Shown here one piece after another: positions 52,742 to 60,779 of a stretch of DNA of 64,000 nucleotides (positions within the stretch are counted from its first letter, which is position 1; each line of letters starts with the position of its first letter). The stretch is taken from the NCBI GenBank assembly GCA_003612585.1, contig RAZH01000004.1:248001-312000 (forward strand). Direction: 5' to 3'. The notes under the pieces were generated by a model that saw only the letters and a program-made list of their open reading frames with translations, had not been told where the DNA came from and made no database searches. The translations under genes were made by a program, and so were the position numbers. Source of the DNA: a bacterium 1XD42-54 (lineage in GTDB: Bacteria > Bacillota > Clostridia > Lachnospirales > Lachnospiraceae).

Positions 52742-53752
52742 TTAGAACTTGCCTTCCTTAGCTGCTTCCTCGATCGAAACGGCTACTGCAACCGTCATAC
52801 CTACCATCGGATTGTTACCTGCACCGATCAGACCCATCATCTCTACGTGAGCCGGTACGGAGGAAGAACCTGCGAACTGTGCATCAGAGTGCATACGTCC
52901 CAGAGTATCTGTCATACCGTAGGAAGCCGGTCCTGCTGCCATGTTATCCGGATGAAGCGTACGTCCTGTACCACCGCCGGATGCTACAGAGAAATATTTC
53001 TTGCCCTTCTCGTTGCATTCCTTCTTGTATGTACCTGCAACCGGATGCTGGAAACGTGTCGGGTTGGTGGAGTTACCTGTAATGGAAACGTCTACGCCCT
53101 CTTTCCACATGATTGCTACACCTTCCGGGACGCTGTTTGCGCCATAGCAGTTAACCTTTGCACGAAGTCCCTCAGAATATGACTTGCGGGATACTTCTTT
53201 TACTTCGTTTGTATACGGATCATACTCTGTCTCAACAAAAGTGAAGCCGTTAATTCTTGCGATGATCTGTGCAGCATCTTTTCCAAGACCGTTCAGGATA
53301 ACGCGCAGCGGTTTCTGACGAACCTTGTTTGCTTTCTCTGCGATACCGATAGCACCCTCTGCTGCTGCGAAAGACTCATGGCCTGCCAGGAATGCGAAAC
53401 ACTCTGTCTCTTCTTCCAGAAGCATCTTGCCAAGATTTCCATGTCCAAGACCAACCTTACGTGTATCAGCTACAGAACCCGGAATACAGAATGCCTGAAG
53501 TCCCTCGCCGATTGCCGCTGCTGCGTCTGCTGCTCTCTTGCAGCCTTTTTTAATCGCAATTGCTGCGCCTACCGTGTATGCCCAGCATGCATTCTCGAAA
53601 CAGATCGGCTGAATGCCCTTGATCTGATTGTAAACATCAAGACCAGCGTCTTTTGTGATCTTCTCTGCTTCTTCAATGGAAGCAATGCCATAACTATTCA
53701 AAACAGAATTGATTTTGTCAATTCTTCTCTCGTATGATTCAAATAAAGCCAT
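52742..53752 (-). CDS. GGGtGRT protein (unknown function)
   Basis: 336 residues, soluble, without signal peptide. The family takes its name from the motif visible here as SVASGGGTGRTLHPDNMAAG. Other conserved-looking parts are AIGEGLQAFCIPGSVADTRK, GLGHGNLGKMLLEEETECFAF, GHESFAAAEGAIGIAEKANK and SSSVPAHVEMMGLIGAGNNP. The Gly- and Ala-rich loops suggest nucleotide or cofactor binding, but no standard fold signature appears. It follows the NifU/IscU-like scaffold by about 20 bp, a pairing found in anaerobes. A role in building or using an iron-sulfur or related cofactor is inferred from the neighbour only. Confidence 0.85.
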   Translation of the reverse strand: MALFESYERRIDKINSVLNSYGIASIEEAEKITKDAGLDVYNQIKGIQPICFENACWAYTVGAAIAIKKGCKRAADAAAAIGEGLQAFCIPGSVADTRKVGLGHGNLGKMLLEEETECFAFLAGHESFAAAEGAIGIAEKANKVRQKPLRVILNGLGKDAAQIIARINGFTFVETEYDPYTNEVKEVSRKSYSEGLRAKVNCYGANSVPEGVAIMWKEGVDVSITGNSTNPTRFQHPVAGTYKKECNEKGKKYFSVASGGGTGRTLHPDNMAAGPASYGMTDTLGRMHSDAQFAGSSSVPAHVEMMGLIGAGNNPMVGMTVAVAVSIEEAAKEGKF

Positions 53753-53770
53753 TTTTCATTACCTCCCTAA

Positions 53771-54463
53771 TTACTCTTTTCTCGGATCAATAATCTTCAC
53801 TGCGTCAGCAACACGGCCGTACTGTCCTTTGGCCTTTTCCCATGCGGTATTCGGGTCGTCGCCTTTTTTGATGAAATCTGTCATCTTTCCAAGGCTTACG
53901 AACTGATAGCCAATGATCTGATCATCCGCATCGAGAGCAATACCGGTAACGTATCCTTCTGCCATTTCCAGATAACGCGGACCTTTTTTCAATGTACCGT
54001 ACATGGTACCAACCTGGGAACGAAGTCCCTTTCCAAGATCCTCAAGACCAGCTCCAACCGGAAGCCCATCCTCAGAAAATGCGGACTGGCTGCGGCCATA
54101 AACGATCTGAAGGAAAAGCTCTCTCATAGCTGTATTGATTGCATCACATACAAGGTCTGTATTCAGCGCTTCCATGACCGTCAGACCCGGCAGAATCTCT
54201 GATGCCATAGCTGCAGAATGCGTCATACCAGAGCAGCCGATTGTCTCAACAAGAGCCTCCTGGATGATACCTTCCTTAACGTTCAGGGTCAGTTTACAGG
54301 CTCCCTGCTGCGGAGCACACCAGCCCACACCGTGTGTCAGACCGGAAATATCCTTAACTTCCTTCACCTGTACCCATTTTGCCTCTTCCGGAATCGGAGC
54401 AGCGCCATGATGAACGCCCTGTGCAACCGGGCACATTTCTTCTACTTCGCGTGAATAAATCAT
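53771..54463 (-). CDS. NifU/IscU-like iron-sulfur scaffold protein
   Basis: 230 residues from the ATG at 54463 (AAAGGAG site). The N-terminal part has the scaffold fold: WCAPQQGACKLTLNVKEGII, then ETIGCSGMTHSAAMASEILP, then MEALNTDLVCDAINTAMREL. The first two cluster-binding Cys positions have plausible counterparts. The third, usually in an HCS-type segment, seems absent: the matching region reads YGRSQSAFSEDG. The C-terminal 60 residues are an addition not seen in simple IscU. No sulfurase gene is adjacent. It is first in a two-gene unit with the GGGtGRT protein, so it may be a specialised rather than a general scaffold. Confidence 0.8.
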   Translation of the reverse strand: MIYSREVEEMCPVAQGVHHGAAPIPEEAKWVQVKEVKDISGLTHGVGWCAPQQGACKLTLNVKEGIIQEALVETIGCSGMTHSAAMASEILPGLTVMEALNTDLVCDAINTAMRELFLQIVYGRSQSAFSEDGLPVGAGLEDLGKGLRSQVGTMYGTLKKGPRYLEMAEGYVTGIALDADDQIIGYQFVSLGKMTDFIKKGDDPNTAWEKAKGQYGRVADAVKIIDPRKE

Positions 54464-54690
54464 TATAATACTCCTTTCAGTTGTAAAATATGTAATTGCC
54501 CAGTGCCAGCTGGACAACTGCGAATTATTTTTCGCCTTATTCTCTCACAAAATACTATAGAAGTCAATTCCTGAAAATACGCATGTTTACAGAAAAGGTC
54601 ATGATTCGAGATGCCTTCTAATTCTAAAATATTACCTTCACTGCGAATAAAATTTCCGTACTTGATCTATACTTTAATTGGGGTGATAAA

Positions 54691-55206
54691 ATGAATCAGT
54701 TAAAATCATATACCATTATTGGAACAATCTTTGTTATTATACTCGGAACACTCTCTCATTTTTTCTTTGAGTGGTCAGATCATAACTTTATAGTTGGATT
54801 GTTTACTCCTGTCAATGAATCCACCTGGGAACACATGAAGCTTGTTTTCTTTCCAATGCTTCTATATTTTCTCGTCATAATTCCAAACCTTAAAAGAGCC
54901 TACCCTTGTATTTCTTCTGCATCTCTGTCTGGTATCTTATTGGGCACGCTGTTAATACCGGTTATTTTCTACACGTATACCGGGATACTTGGACAAAATT
55001 TTCTTGTTCTGGATATCATCACTTTCGTATTAAGCGTTGTGATCGCATTCTATGCCGTATACCGACTTGCTATATCTTGCAGAGCAAAAAATTATTCGCT
55101 TCTTTTATGTGCCGCTGTGTTCTTTCTTATGATATGCTTTCTTATATTTACATATGATCCTCCGGAAATTAGTCTGTTTGCTGATCCTACTGCTATTTCC
55201 AAATGA
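54691..55206 (+). CDS. DUF6512 family membrane protein
   Basis: 171 residues with five predicted membrane helices. The family's marks are near the start: a first helix, then SHFFFEWSDHNFIVGLFTPV and NESTWEHMKLVFFP, conserved polar residues (His, Glu, Trp) next to the membrane. GTLLIPVIFYTYTGILG and VLDIITFVLSVVIAFYAVY follow. No enzymatic motif. Single gene on the plus strand with GGGGTGATAAA as ribosome site. Function unknown. Confidence 0.8.
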   Translation: MNQLKSYTIIGTIFVIILGTLSHFFFEWSDHNFIVGLFTPVNESTWEHMKLVFFPMLLYFLVIIPNLKRAYPCISSASLSGILLGTLLIPVIFYTYTGILGQNFLVLDIITFVLSVVIAFYAVYRLAISCRAKNYSLLLCAAVFFLMICFLIFTYDPPEISLFADPTAISK

Positions 55207-55251
55207 GGCTACAGTCCTATGATGGCCAATATGCTCTTTTGTAATGTTAAT

Positions 55252-55274
55252 AAAAAGGCGGCCACCTGGCCGCC
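55252..55274 (-). terminator. Terminator directly after the 48-residue gene
   Basis: GGCGGCC and GGCCGCC pair perfectly around a 4-base loop, followed on the minus strand by TTTTTATT. The stem begins at the base after the stop codon at 55275-55277. Confidence 0.93.
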
Positions 55275-55421
55275 CTATCGCTTTTGATTGATTGGTGTCG
55301 TTCCCTCTTTCCGGACATTATGTGTCTGGTTCTGGTTCTCCACCTTGACTTTCTGCGTGATACTGTTGAATTTTTCGTTTGATTTTTTCTGTTGCTGCTT
55401 TTCCAGTTCTTTTTTATCCAT
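55275..55421 (-). CDS. Small hydrophilic protein, 48 residues, unknown function
   Basis: A frame too short for routine calling. From the ATG at 55421, with GAGGTG six bases upstream, it encodes MDKKELEKQQQKKSNEKFNS, then ITQKVKVENQNQTHNVRK, then a short tail ending in NQKR. An ATG at 55427 would add two residues. The composition is Lys/Gln/Asn/Glu-rich with no Cys, Trp or hydrophobic segment, so it is soluble and possibly disordered. The terminator abutting its stop and the good ribosome site support a real gene. It lies upstream of nothing on its strand and downstream of galE by about 50 bp. A small spore-associated protein is one possibility but has no direct support. Confidence 0.65.
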   Translation of the reverse strand: MDKKELEKQQQKKSNEKFNSITQKVKVENQNQTHNVRKEGTTPINQKR

Positions 55422-55473
55422 CGCCATCACCTCAGTGATAGGATGCACGGTCCGGAAGAAATTTATTCTTCGT

Positions 55474-56490
55474 TTATTCGTTATATCCGTTCGGATTCAT
55501 AGACTGCCATCTCCAGGAATCTTCACACATTTCTTCAATTCCATACTCTGCTTCCCAGCCAAGCTCTGCCTTCGCCTTTGCCGGATCTGCATAACAAGTC
55601 GCGATATCTCCCGCACGTCTCGGTTTAATTTCATACGGAAGCGTCTTTCCGCATGCCTTTTCAAACGCATGAAGCACCTGAAGTACACTGTAGCCGTTGC
55701 CGGTACCAAGGTTATAAATACGTACCTCCGGCTGATCTTCAAACTTCTTCATCGCTTTTACATGGCCTTTTGCCAAATCTACCACATGGATGTAATCACG
55801 CACTCCGGTGCCGTCCGGTGTATCGTAATCGTCTCCAAACACGCCGAGCTTTTCCAGCTTGCCAACTGCCACCTGTGCAATATATGGAACAAGGTTATTC
55901 GGTATTCCTTTCGGATCTTCGCCAATGATGCCTGCCTTATGAGCTCCGATCGGATTAAAATAACGAAGCAGCACAACATTCCATTCCGGGTCAGACACAT
56001 GCAGGTCTGTCAGAATCTGCTCCAGCATGCCTTTCGTCTGTCCATAAGGATTCGTAATCTGGCCTTTCGGACAATCCTCCGTGATTGGCACAAAGGCCGG
56101 ATCTCCATAAACAGTTGCTGAGGAACTGAAAATAATATTTTTTACTCCATGTTTTCTCATAACATCACAGAGATTCAGGGTACCCGTAATGTTATTGTGA
56201 TAATACTCCAGAGGTTTGCGGACCGACTCGCCTACTGCCTTGTAGCCTGCAAAATGAATCACAGAATCAATCGTTTCTTTTTCAAAAATCTCATTCATTG
56301 CTTCCCGGTCCAGCATGTCTACATTGTAGAATGTAACCTTTTTCCCGGTGATCTGCTCCACGCGTTCCAGAGCCTTTTCGTTGGAATTGTAGAGATTGTC
56401 CATAACTACAACTTCATAGCCGTTATTCAAAAGTTCCACACACGTATGGCTGCCGATATAACCAGCTCCGCCAGTAACCAATACTGCCAT
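55474..56490 (-). CDS. galE: UDP-glucose 4-epimerase
   Basis: 338 residues from the ATG at 56490 (AGGAGG site), giving the canonical [20 protein letters not shown]. Extended short-chain dehydrogenase fold with the GxxGxxG NAD loop, [23 protein letters not shown] and the catalytic YGQTKGMLE (Tyr and Lys). [16 protein letters not shown] and the C-terminal [16 protein letters not shown] are typical of GalE. It interconverts UDP-glucose and UDP-galactose for galactose use and cell-surface glycans. No other Leloir gene is adjacent. The short gap to the small protein gene allows co-transcription. Confidence 0.96.
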   Translation of the reverse strand: MAVLVTGGAGYIGSHTCVELLNNGYEVVVMDNLYNSNEKALERVEQITGKKVTFYNVDMLDREAMNEIFEKETIDSVIHFAGYKAVGESVRKPLEYYHNNITGTLNLCDVMRKHGVKNIIFSSSATVYGDPAFVPITEDCPKGQITNPYGQTKGMLEQILTDLHVSDPEWNVVLLRYFNPIGAHKAGIIGEDPKGIPNNLVPYIAQVAVGKLEKLGVFGDDYDTPDGTGVRDYIHVVDLAKGHVKAMKKFEDQPEVRIYNLGTGNGYSVLQVLHAFEKACGKTLPYEIKPRRAGDIATCYADPAKAKAELGWEAEYGIEEMCEDSWRWQSMNPNGYNE

Positions 56491-56652
56491 AATATAACCT
56501 CCTGCGATCTGACTTTTCCATAGCTTCCCATTCATTATACTTCAAAAAAATGATTTGTAAAGAAATACCTTTTTCTTTACATAAAAATTGCTGCGTGATA
56601 AACTTGCCTGTAGAAAACCGTTTTATAACAGTCTCATCCAAAGGAGCCATTT

Positions 56653-57723
56653 ATGAACCATTCGTTTTTCCGTATCATTTTATCCATAAAAGAACATTCC
56701 AAACTGTGTATTTCCGGCAACTTTTCTTTTAAAATTTATCTCGCTGTCAGTGGGCTGCTTTTCTATTTTGCATGCGCTTACTTTACCGATACGGCTTTCG
56801 CCCAAACGTCTGCATCCATTTCAGACACCGGATTTTATTTCGATACGGTTGTGACAATACGGCTCGACGGAACACAGGACGAAACAATCCTTGAAGAAGC
56901 CTTTGCACAAATGGCCCGATATGAAGCAATTCTCTCGCGCACCTGTGAGGGAAGCGATGTCTGGAATATCAACCACAGTGGTGGTCAAACTGTGGAAGTT
57001 CATGATGAAACGGCAGAACTCCTTGCGCTGGCACTCGACTATGCCGCTTTGTCTGACAGCGCTTTTGATATCACAATTGCTCCGTATATTGACCTCTGGG
57101 ATTTTCAGAATAATCCTGGAAATGTCCCATCCCACGATATGATTGCGCAGGCCGGCAAACATATCGGTATCTCTGGATTACACTTAAACGGAACCACGGT
57201 AACTCTTGATGATCCTGATGCATCCATTGACCTCGGCGGCATCGCCAAAGGCTATATCGCAGACCGAATCAAAGAATTTCTGCTTGAAAAAGGAATTACC
57301 AGCGCTTTTATCAACCTGGGCGGCAATGTATTGACCATCGGCACCAAACCGGACGGACAGCTCTGGAACATCGGCATCCGCGATCCGTTCCTGACAGCTT
57401 CCGACATCATTTCAATTGTAAAAATTGACGATCAGTCAGTGGTAACTTCTGGTACCTACGAACGATTTTTTGAAAAAAATGGTACCGTTTACCATCATAT
57501 TCTCGATCCACATACGGGATATCCTGTCCAAAACGGCCTGAAAAGTGTCACAATCCTGTCCGATTCTTCTGCTGACGCCGACGCGCTGAGCACCACCTGT
57601 TTCGTTCTGGGCCTCGACAAAGGCATGGAACTGATTGAGTCTCTCGACTATGCAGAAGCAATGTTTCTTACAGAAGAAAAAGAAATCCATTATTCCAGCG
57701 GATTGCCACAAAACAAAAATTAA
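56653..57723 (+). CDS. apbE: FAD:protein FMN transferase (ApbE)
   Basis: 356 residues, AAAGGAGCC before the ATG. The N-terminus has a basic stretch and a hydrophobic segment (YLAVSGLLFYFACAYF), so the enzyme is exported and either cleaved or tethered. ApbE features: GTTVTLDDPDASIDLGGIAK with GGIAKGYIAD, INLGGNVLTIG, DQSVVTSGTYERFF, HHILDPHTGYPV and SADADALSTTCFVLG (metal-binding Asp). It transfers FMN from FAD to a Thr or Ser in SGAT-type motifs of extracytoplasmic proteins. Such motifs are present in the secreted FMN-binding protein and in the RnfD-RnfG fusion 3-7 kb downstream. Confidence 0.95.
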   Translation: MNHSFFRIILSIKEHSKLCISGNFSFKIYLAVSGLLFYFACAYFTDTAFAQTSASISDTGFYFDTVVTIRLDGTQDETILEEAFAQMARYEAILSRTCEGSDVWNINHSGGQTVEVHDETAELLALALDYAALSDSAFDITIAPYIDLWDFQNNPGNVPSHDMIAQAGKHIGISGLHLNGTTVTLDDPDASIDLGGIAKGYIADRIKEFLLEKGITSAFINLGGNVLTIGTKPDGQLWNIGIRDPFLTASDIISIVKIDDQSVVTSGTYERFFEKNGTVYHHILDPHTGYPVQNGLKSVTILSDSSADADALSTTCFVLGLDKGMELIESLDYAEAMFLTEEKEIHYSSGLPQNKN

Positions 57724-57740
57724 AAAGGAACCGAAATTTA

Positions 57741-58883
57741 ATGATTATTATTACAGAAAACATTGATCATTTTGCTACTTACCATGAATTTCTGGGCTAC
57801 TCTCCAAAGAGCAGCCTCTTTTTTGATATTGAAACAACCGGATTTTCTCCTCAATCCTCTTTCTTATTTCTGATCGGAATGCTGTATCAGGAAAATGACT
57901 GCTGGAAACTGACGCAGCTTCTGGCAGAAGAACCGGAAGATGAATGCCTGCTGCTTCGTATCTTTCTGGAAACAGCCGACAGATATGAGACTCTGATTCA
58001 TTTTAACGGCAGCACCTTTGATCTTCCCTATCTCATCAAAAAAGCGCAAATCCTGCATCTGCCTCATTCCCTTGAGCACCTCCGTTCTCTTGACCTGTAC
58101 CGCATCTTCCGGCCTCTCGGTAAGCTGCTGTCACTCGAAAACATGAAGCAGCAAACCCTGGAGACTTTCCTTGGCTGGAAACGCACCGATCAGCTGACCG
58201 GAAAGGACATGATATGCCTGTTTCGCCAATATACCGACAGCCGACGTAACAGCGACAATCCACGGTCTGACTCTGCACGCCTGCAAACGCTTCTGCTCTT
58301 ACACAACCACGATGATATGCTCGGAATGACAAAGCTTACCTGCATGGCTGCTTATCTTGCGCTTCGGGACGGAAACATTTCATCAGTCACCTTCTGCGGC
58401 TTCCGGGAAACGATCAGGCTTTGCCTTACCTTCACTCTGTCAACTGCTGTCCCCATCCCTTTTTCTCTCAGTGGACAAAAAAGCGCACCTGATCGTCTTT
58501 CTGCCACATCCTTTTATTCTGATTATGCCCTGACCGTGGAAGGCGCGCACGGTACCCTGTCCCTTCCCGTTTATCAGGGAACCCTGTTTCATTTCTTTTC
58601 AGATTATAAAAATTATTATTATCTGCCATACGAAGATCAGGCGATCCACAAAAGCGTCGCTTCTTTTGTGGACAAAACCTGCCGCATACCAGCCAAGGCT
58701 TCAAATTGTTACATAAAAAAAAGCGGTACCTTTCTCCCGCAACCAGAAGAAATCGTATCCCCCATTTTCAAACGTTCTTATGAAGAAAATCAACTGTATT
58801 TTATCTGCAATGAATCATTTATCGAACATACCCCCCTGCAGAAAACATATCTTTCTGCAGTTCTCCGAATACTGCTTGCTTGA
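57741..58883 (+). CDS. RNase H-like (DEDD) exonuclease, YprB type
   Basis: 380 residues, 17 bp after apbE. The DEDD motifs are FFDIETTGFSPQ (Exo I), FNGSTFDLPYL (Exo II) and LLHNHDDMLGM (Exo III), in a layout like that of YprB/RNase_H_2 proteins of Firmicutes. SLDLYRIFRPLGK and ETFLGWKRTD are further family marks. The C-terminal 150 residues are not recognised. It probably trims DNA or RNA 3' ends; the function has not been settled for the family. It may be co-transcribed with apbE, although no functional link is evident. Confidence 0.85.
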   Translation: MIIITENIDHFATYHEFLGYSPKSSLFFDIETTGFSPQSSFLFLIGMLYQENDCWKLTQLLAEEPEDECLLLRIFLETADRYETLIHFNGSTFDLPYLIKKAQILHLPHSLEHLRSLDLYRIFRPLGKLLSLENMKQQTLETFLGWKRTDQLTGKDMICLFRQYTDSRRNSDNPRSDSARLQTLLLLHNHDDMLGMTKLTCMAAYLALRDGNISSVTFCGFRETIRLCLTFTLSTAVPIPFSLSGQKSAPDRLSATSFYSDYALTVEGAHGTLSLPVYQGTLFHFFSDYKNYYYLPYEDQAIHKSVASFVDKTCRIPAKASNCYIKKSGTFLPQPEEIVSPIFKRSYEENQLYFICNESFIEHTPLQKTYLSAVLRILLA

Positions 58884-58945
58884 ATATGTCAAAGCAGCAG
58901 AAACGAGTTTTCCGGACAACAGCCGTCAAAGGAACGATTTTACTA

Positions 58946-59614
58946 TTATCCCTGCTCTTCCCGATATCTGGAAGGCGTTTTCCCCGTTTTTTTCTTAAAC
59001 AGGCGGCTGAAATAATGCACATCTGTGATTCCCACCTGCTTTGCGATTATTTTTACCGGATTCCGTGTTGTCAACAGCAACTCCGCTGCACATTTCATCC
59101 GCTGATCCGTCACATAATCCGTTATCGTCATTCCTGTCTCCCTCCGAAACAAATGAGACAAATACGATGGATTGACATTCAAACTGTCCGAAAAATACTG
59201 TAACGTCAGCCCTTCGCTCAAATCCATATCCACTTTCTGAATAATTTTTTGCACTAATGGAGAATACCCGTAAATGGCTCGCAGTGAGTTCAATTCACAC
59301 AACCGCGTCAAAGTCTCCTCCGCTATCCTTTTGCAATCCTCCACACACACCGCAAAATACAGCTGTTGCGTAAAGTCTGAATATATATCATCCAACTGTA
59401 AATCTATCACATGAAGCCTGCGAAATTCCTGAAATATAACAGCCATAAACCGAATCAGATCATACTTCCAATCTGTCAGTCTGTCCTCCAGCCTGCCTGG
59501 TTCCCCCAACGTATTTCTCAAGTGAAGCGTCTGAAGTACCTGATGCAGGTTTCCTTTCCGGATGCCCTGTAAAATCTTCTCTTCCAGTTCATATCGTTTC
59601 ATCACATTTTCCAT
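58946..59614 (-). CDS. AraC-family transcriptional regulator
   Basis: 222 residues from the ATG at 59614 (GGAGCGTTAC upstream); a GTG at 59632 is the alternative. The C-terminal 100 residues are a complete AraC double helix-turn-helix (LQYFSDSLNVNPSYLSHLFR and IAKQVGITDVHYFSRLFKKK). The N-terminal 120 residues are helical and resemble the middle part of longer clostridial AraC regulators, which usually carry a further sensing domain of 100-200 residues in front. That front part is absent here, and no remnant is visible upstream. Convergent with the exonuclease gene, divergent from the FMN-binding gene. It could regulate the FMN-binding/Rnf operon from this position. Confidence 0.88.
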   Translation of the reverse strand: MENVMKRYELEEKILQGIRKGNLHQVLQTLHLRNTLGEPGRLEDRLTDWKYDLIRFMAVIFQEFRRLHVIDLQLDDIYSDFTQQLYFAVCVEDCKRIAEETLTRLCELNSLRAIYGYSPLVQKIIQKVDMDLSEGLTLQYFSDSLNVNPSYLSHLFRRETGMTITDYVTDQRMKCAAELLLTTRNPVKIIAKQVGITDVHYFSRLFKKKTGKTPSRYREEQG

Positions 59615-60014
59615 GTAACGCTCCGTTCCCACACCTATAACCAGCAGTCATAATATTTAAAATTTCGATTTTCCTGTTCCGGATATCTATAAAATCAATA
59701 GAAGTAACCATATCATTCCGTACTTCTTTTGTCAATCCTGTTATTAGCGAATATTACCAGAATTCTCTTTGCATCTTTTCTATTTTTCTCTCATAATCAT
59801 TGTATATTTTTCTCAAATAAACAAATATTATCCACTAAATACCAAAAATTATCTGGCGAAAAAAAAAACAAACTCTGCTATTCTAAAGAGAGTTTATTGT
59901 GTATTTTGCCTAACTTTTAACAATCTAGCATCTGGCAACCGACGATTTACACGAATGGCATCGCTTTTTCGGTAAACATTCACGAAAAGCCAGGAAACGG
60001 AAAGGAAAAGAAAA
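59615..60014. other. 400-bp spacer before the FMN-binding/Rnf operon
   Basis: A/T-rich spacer without a gene. It contains an AAACTCT...AGAGTTT hairpin (about 59870-59897) and, closer to the operon, a structured leader at 59932-59993. Open frames here are A/T-run artefacts. Confidence 0.6.
59932..59993 (+). promoter_or_regulatory. Possible structured 5' leader of the FMN-binding/Rnf operon
   Basis: CTGGC (59932-59936) pairs with GCCAG (59989-59993). Inside, ACCG pairs with CGGT and CGAT pairs with ATCG, giving a nested three-stem fold. It lies 21 bp before the start codon. I cannot match it to a known riboswitch. Confidence 0.35.
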
Positions 60015-60776
60015 ATGGGAAAGGAAACAATATCGCAAACAACCTTCCTGAAAGGACTGACAACAGGGGCCATCATTGCGGCAAGTCTCGGAATCCTGAG
60101 CATTGGAGACTATACTACGAATAACATCCAGCTAAAAGAAAACAATCCTTCTGGTGATGCTGCCCAGGTAACAGCTTCTGTCAACTCAACAGATTCCAGT
60201 AATATCAAAATAGAAACATTTCCCACTCCTGAAATAGAAATTATCAATGAAACAGAATCAGAAATGGAAACGGAAACGAATACCGAACCTGAGCCACAAT
60301 CAGAAACCGAATCGGAATCTTCAACCAAATCCGGCAGAAATTCCGATTCGACCACTGCAAAATTTGAACCTGGCACCTATCGTGCTTCCGCTTCCGGTAT
60401 TTCCAGTGATATTACCGTGTCAACTATTTTTAGTGAAAACAAAATTATCAAAATTTCGACGGACGTTTCAGGCGAAACATCCAGAATCGGTGCAGAATCC
60501 GGTGAAGTTCTGATCCGGAAAGCACTTGCTGCCCAATCAGCCGAATTTGACGGCATTTCCGGCGCGACCATTACCTCTGATGCGTTTAAAGAAGCACTCA
60601 ATGATTGCATCACGCAGGCACAGGAGCGAAAAGCAAAAACGCAAAACCAAACTGAGTTCAAGAGCGTATTTGAAAATAAAATAGTATTCAAAACGAAACC
60701 CAAAACGAAATCCGAAACTGAGTCAGAGAATGAATCTGAAATAGAATCCGGCTCTATTGCCAGGATAAGGAGGTAG
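60015..60776 (+). CDS. Secreted FMN-binding domain protein
   Basis: 253 residues, GGAAAGGAAAAG before the ATG. A hydrophobic N-terminal helix (LTTGAIIAASLGILSI) serves as export signal or membrane anchor. Residues about 65-115 are a Glu/Thr/Ser-rich linker. The FMN-binding domain lies at about 117-205 (FEPGTYRASASGI, VSTIFSENKIIKI and the attachment motif EFDGISGATITSDAF, in which the Thr after SGA is the usual FMN site). The C-terminal tail is again Lys/Glu/Ser/Thr low complexity. It starts the operon and ends 3 bp before rnfC. It may receive electrons from the Rnf complex at the cell surface; that is inference from motif and position. Confidence 0.85.
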   Translation: MGKETISQTTFLKGLTTGAIIAASLGILSIGDYTTNNIQLKENNPSGDAAQVTASVNSTDSSNIKIETFPTPEIEIINETESEMETETNTEPEPQSETESESSTKSGRNSDSTTAKFEPGTYRASASGISSDITVSTIFSENKIIKISTDVSGETSRIGAESGEVLIRKALAAQSAEFDGISGATITSDAFKEALNDCITQAQERKAKTQNQTEFKSVFENKIVFKTKPKTKSETESENESEIESGSIARIRR

Positions 60777-60779
60777 CAT

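Noticed and set aside
59615-60014. Cyclic-di-GMP (GEMM) or other named riboswitch before the Rnf operon
   Set aside because: Short pairings exist, but the conserved loop sequences of the known classes are absent, so only a generic structured leader is reported.
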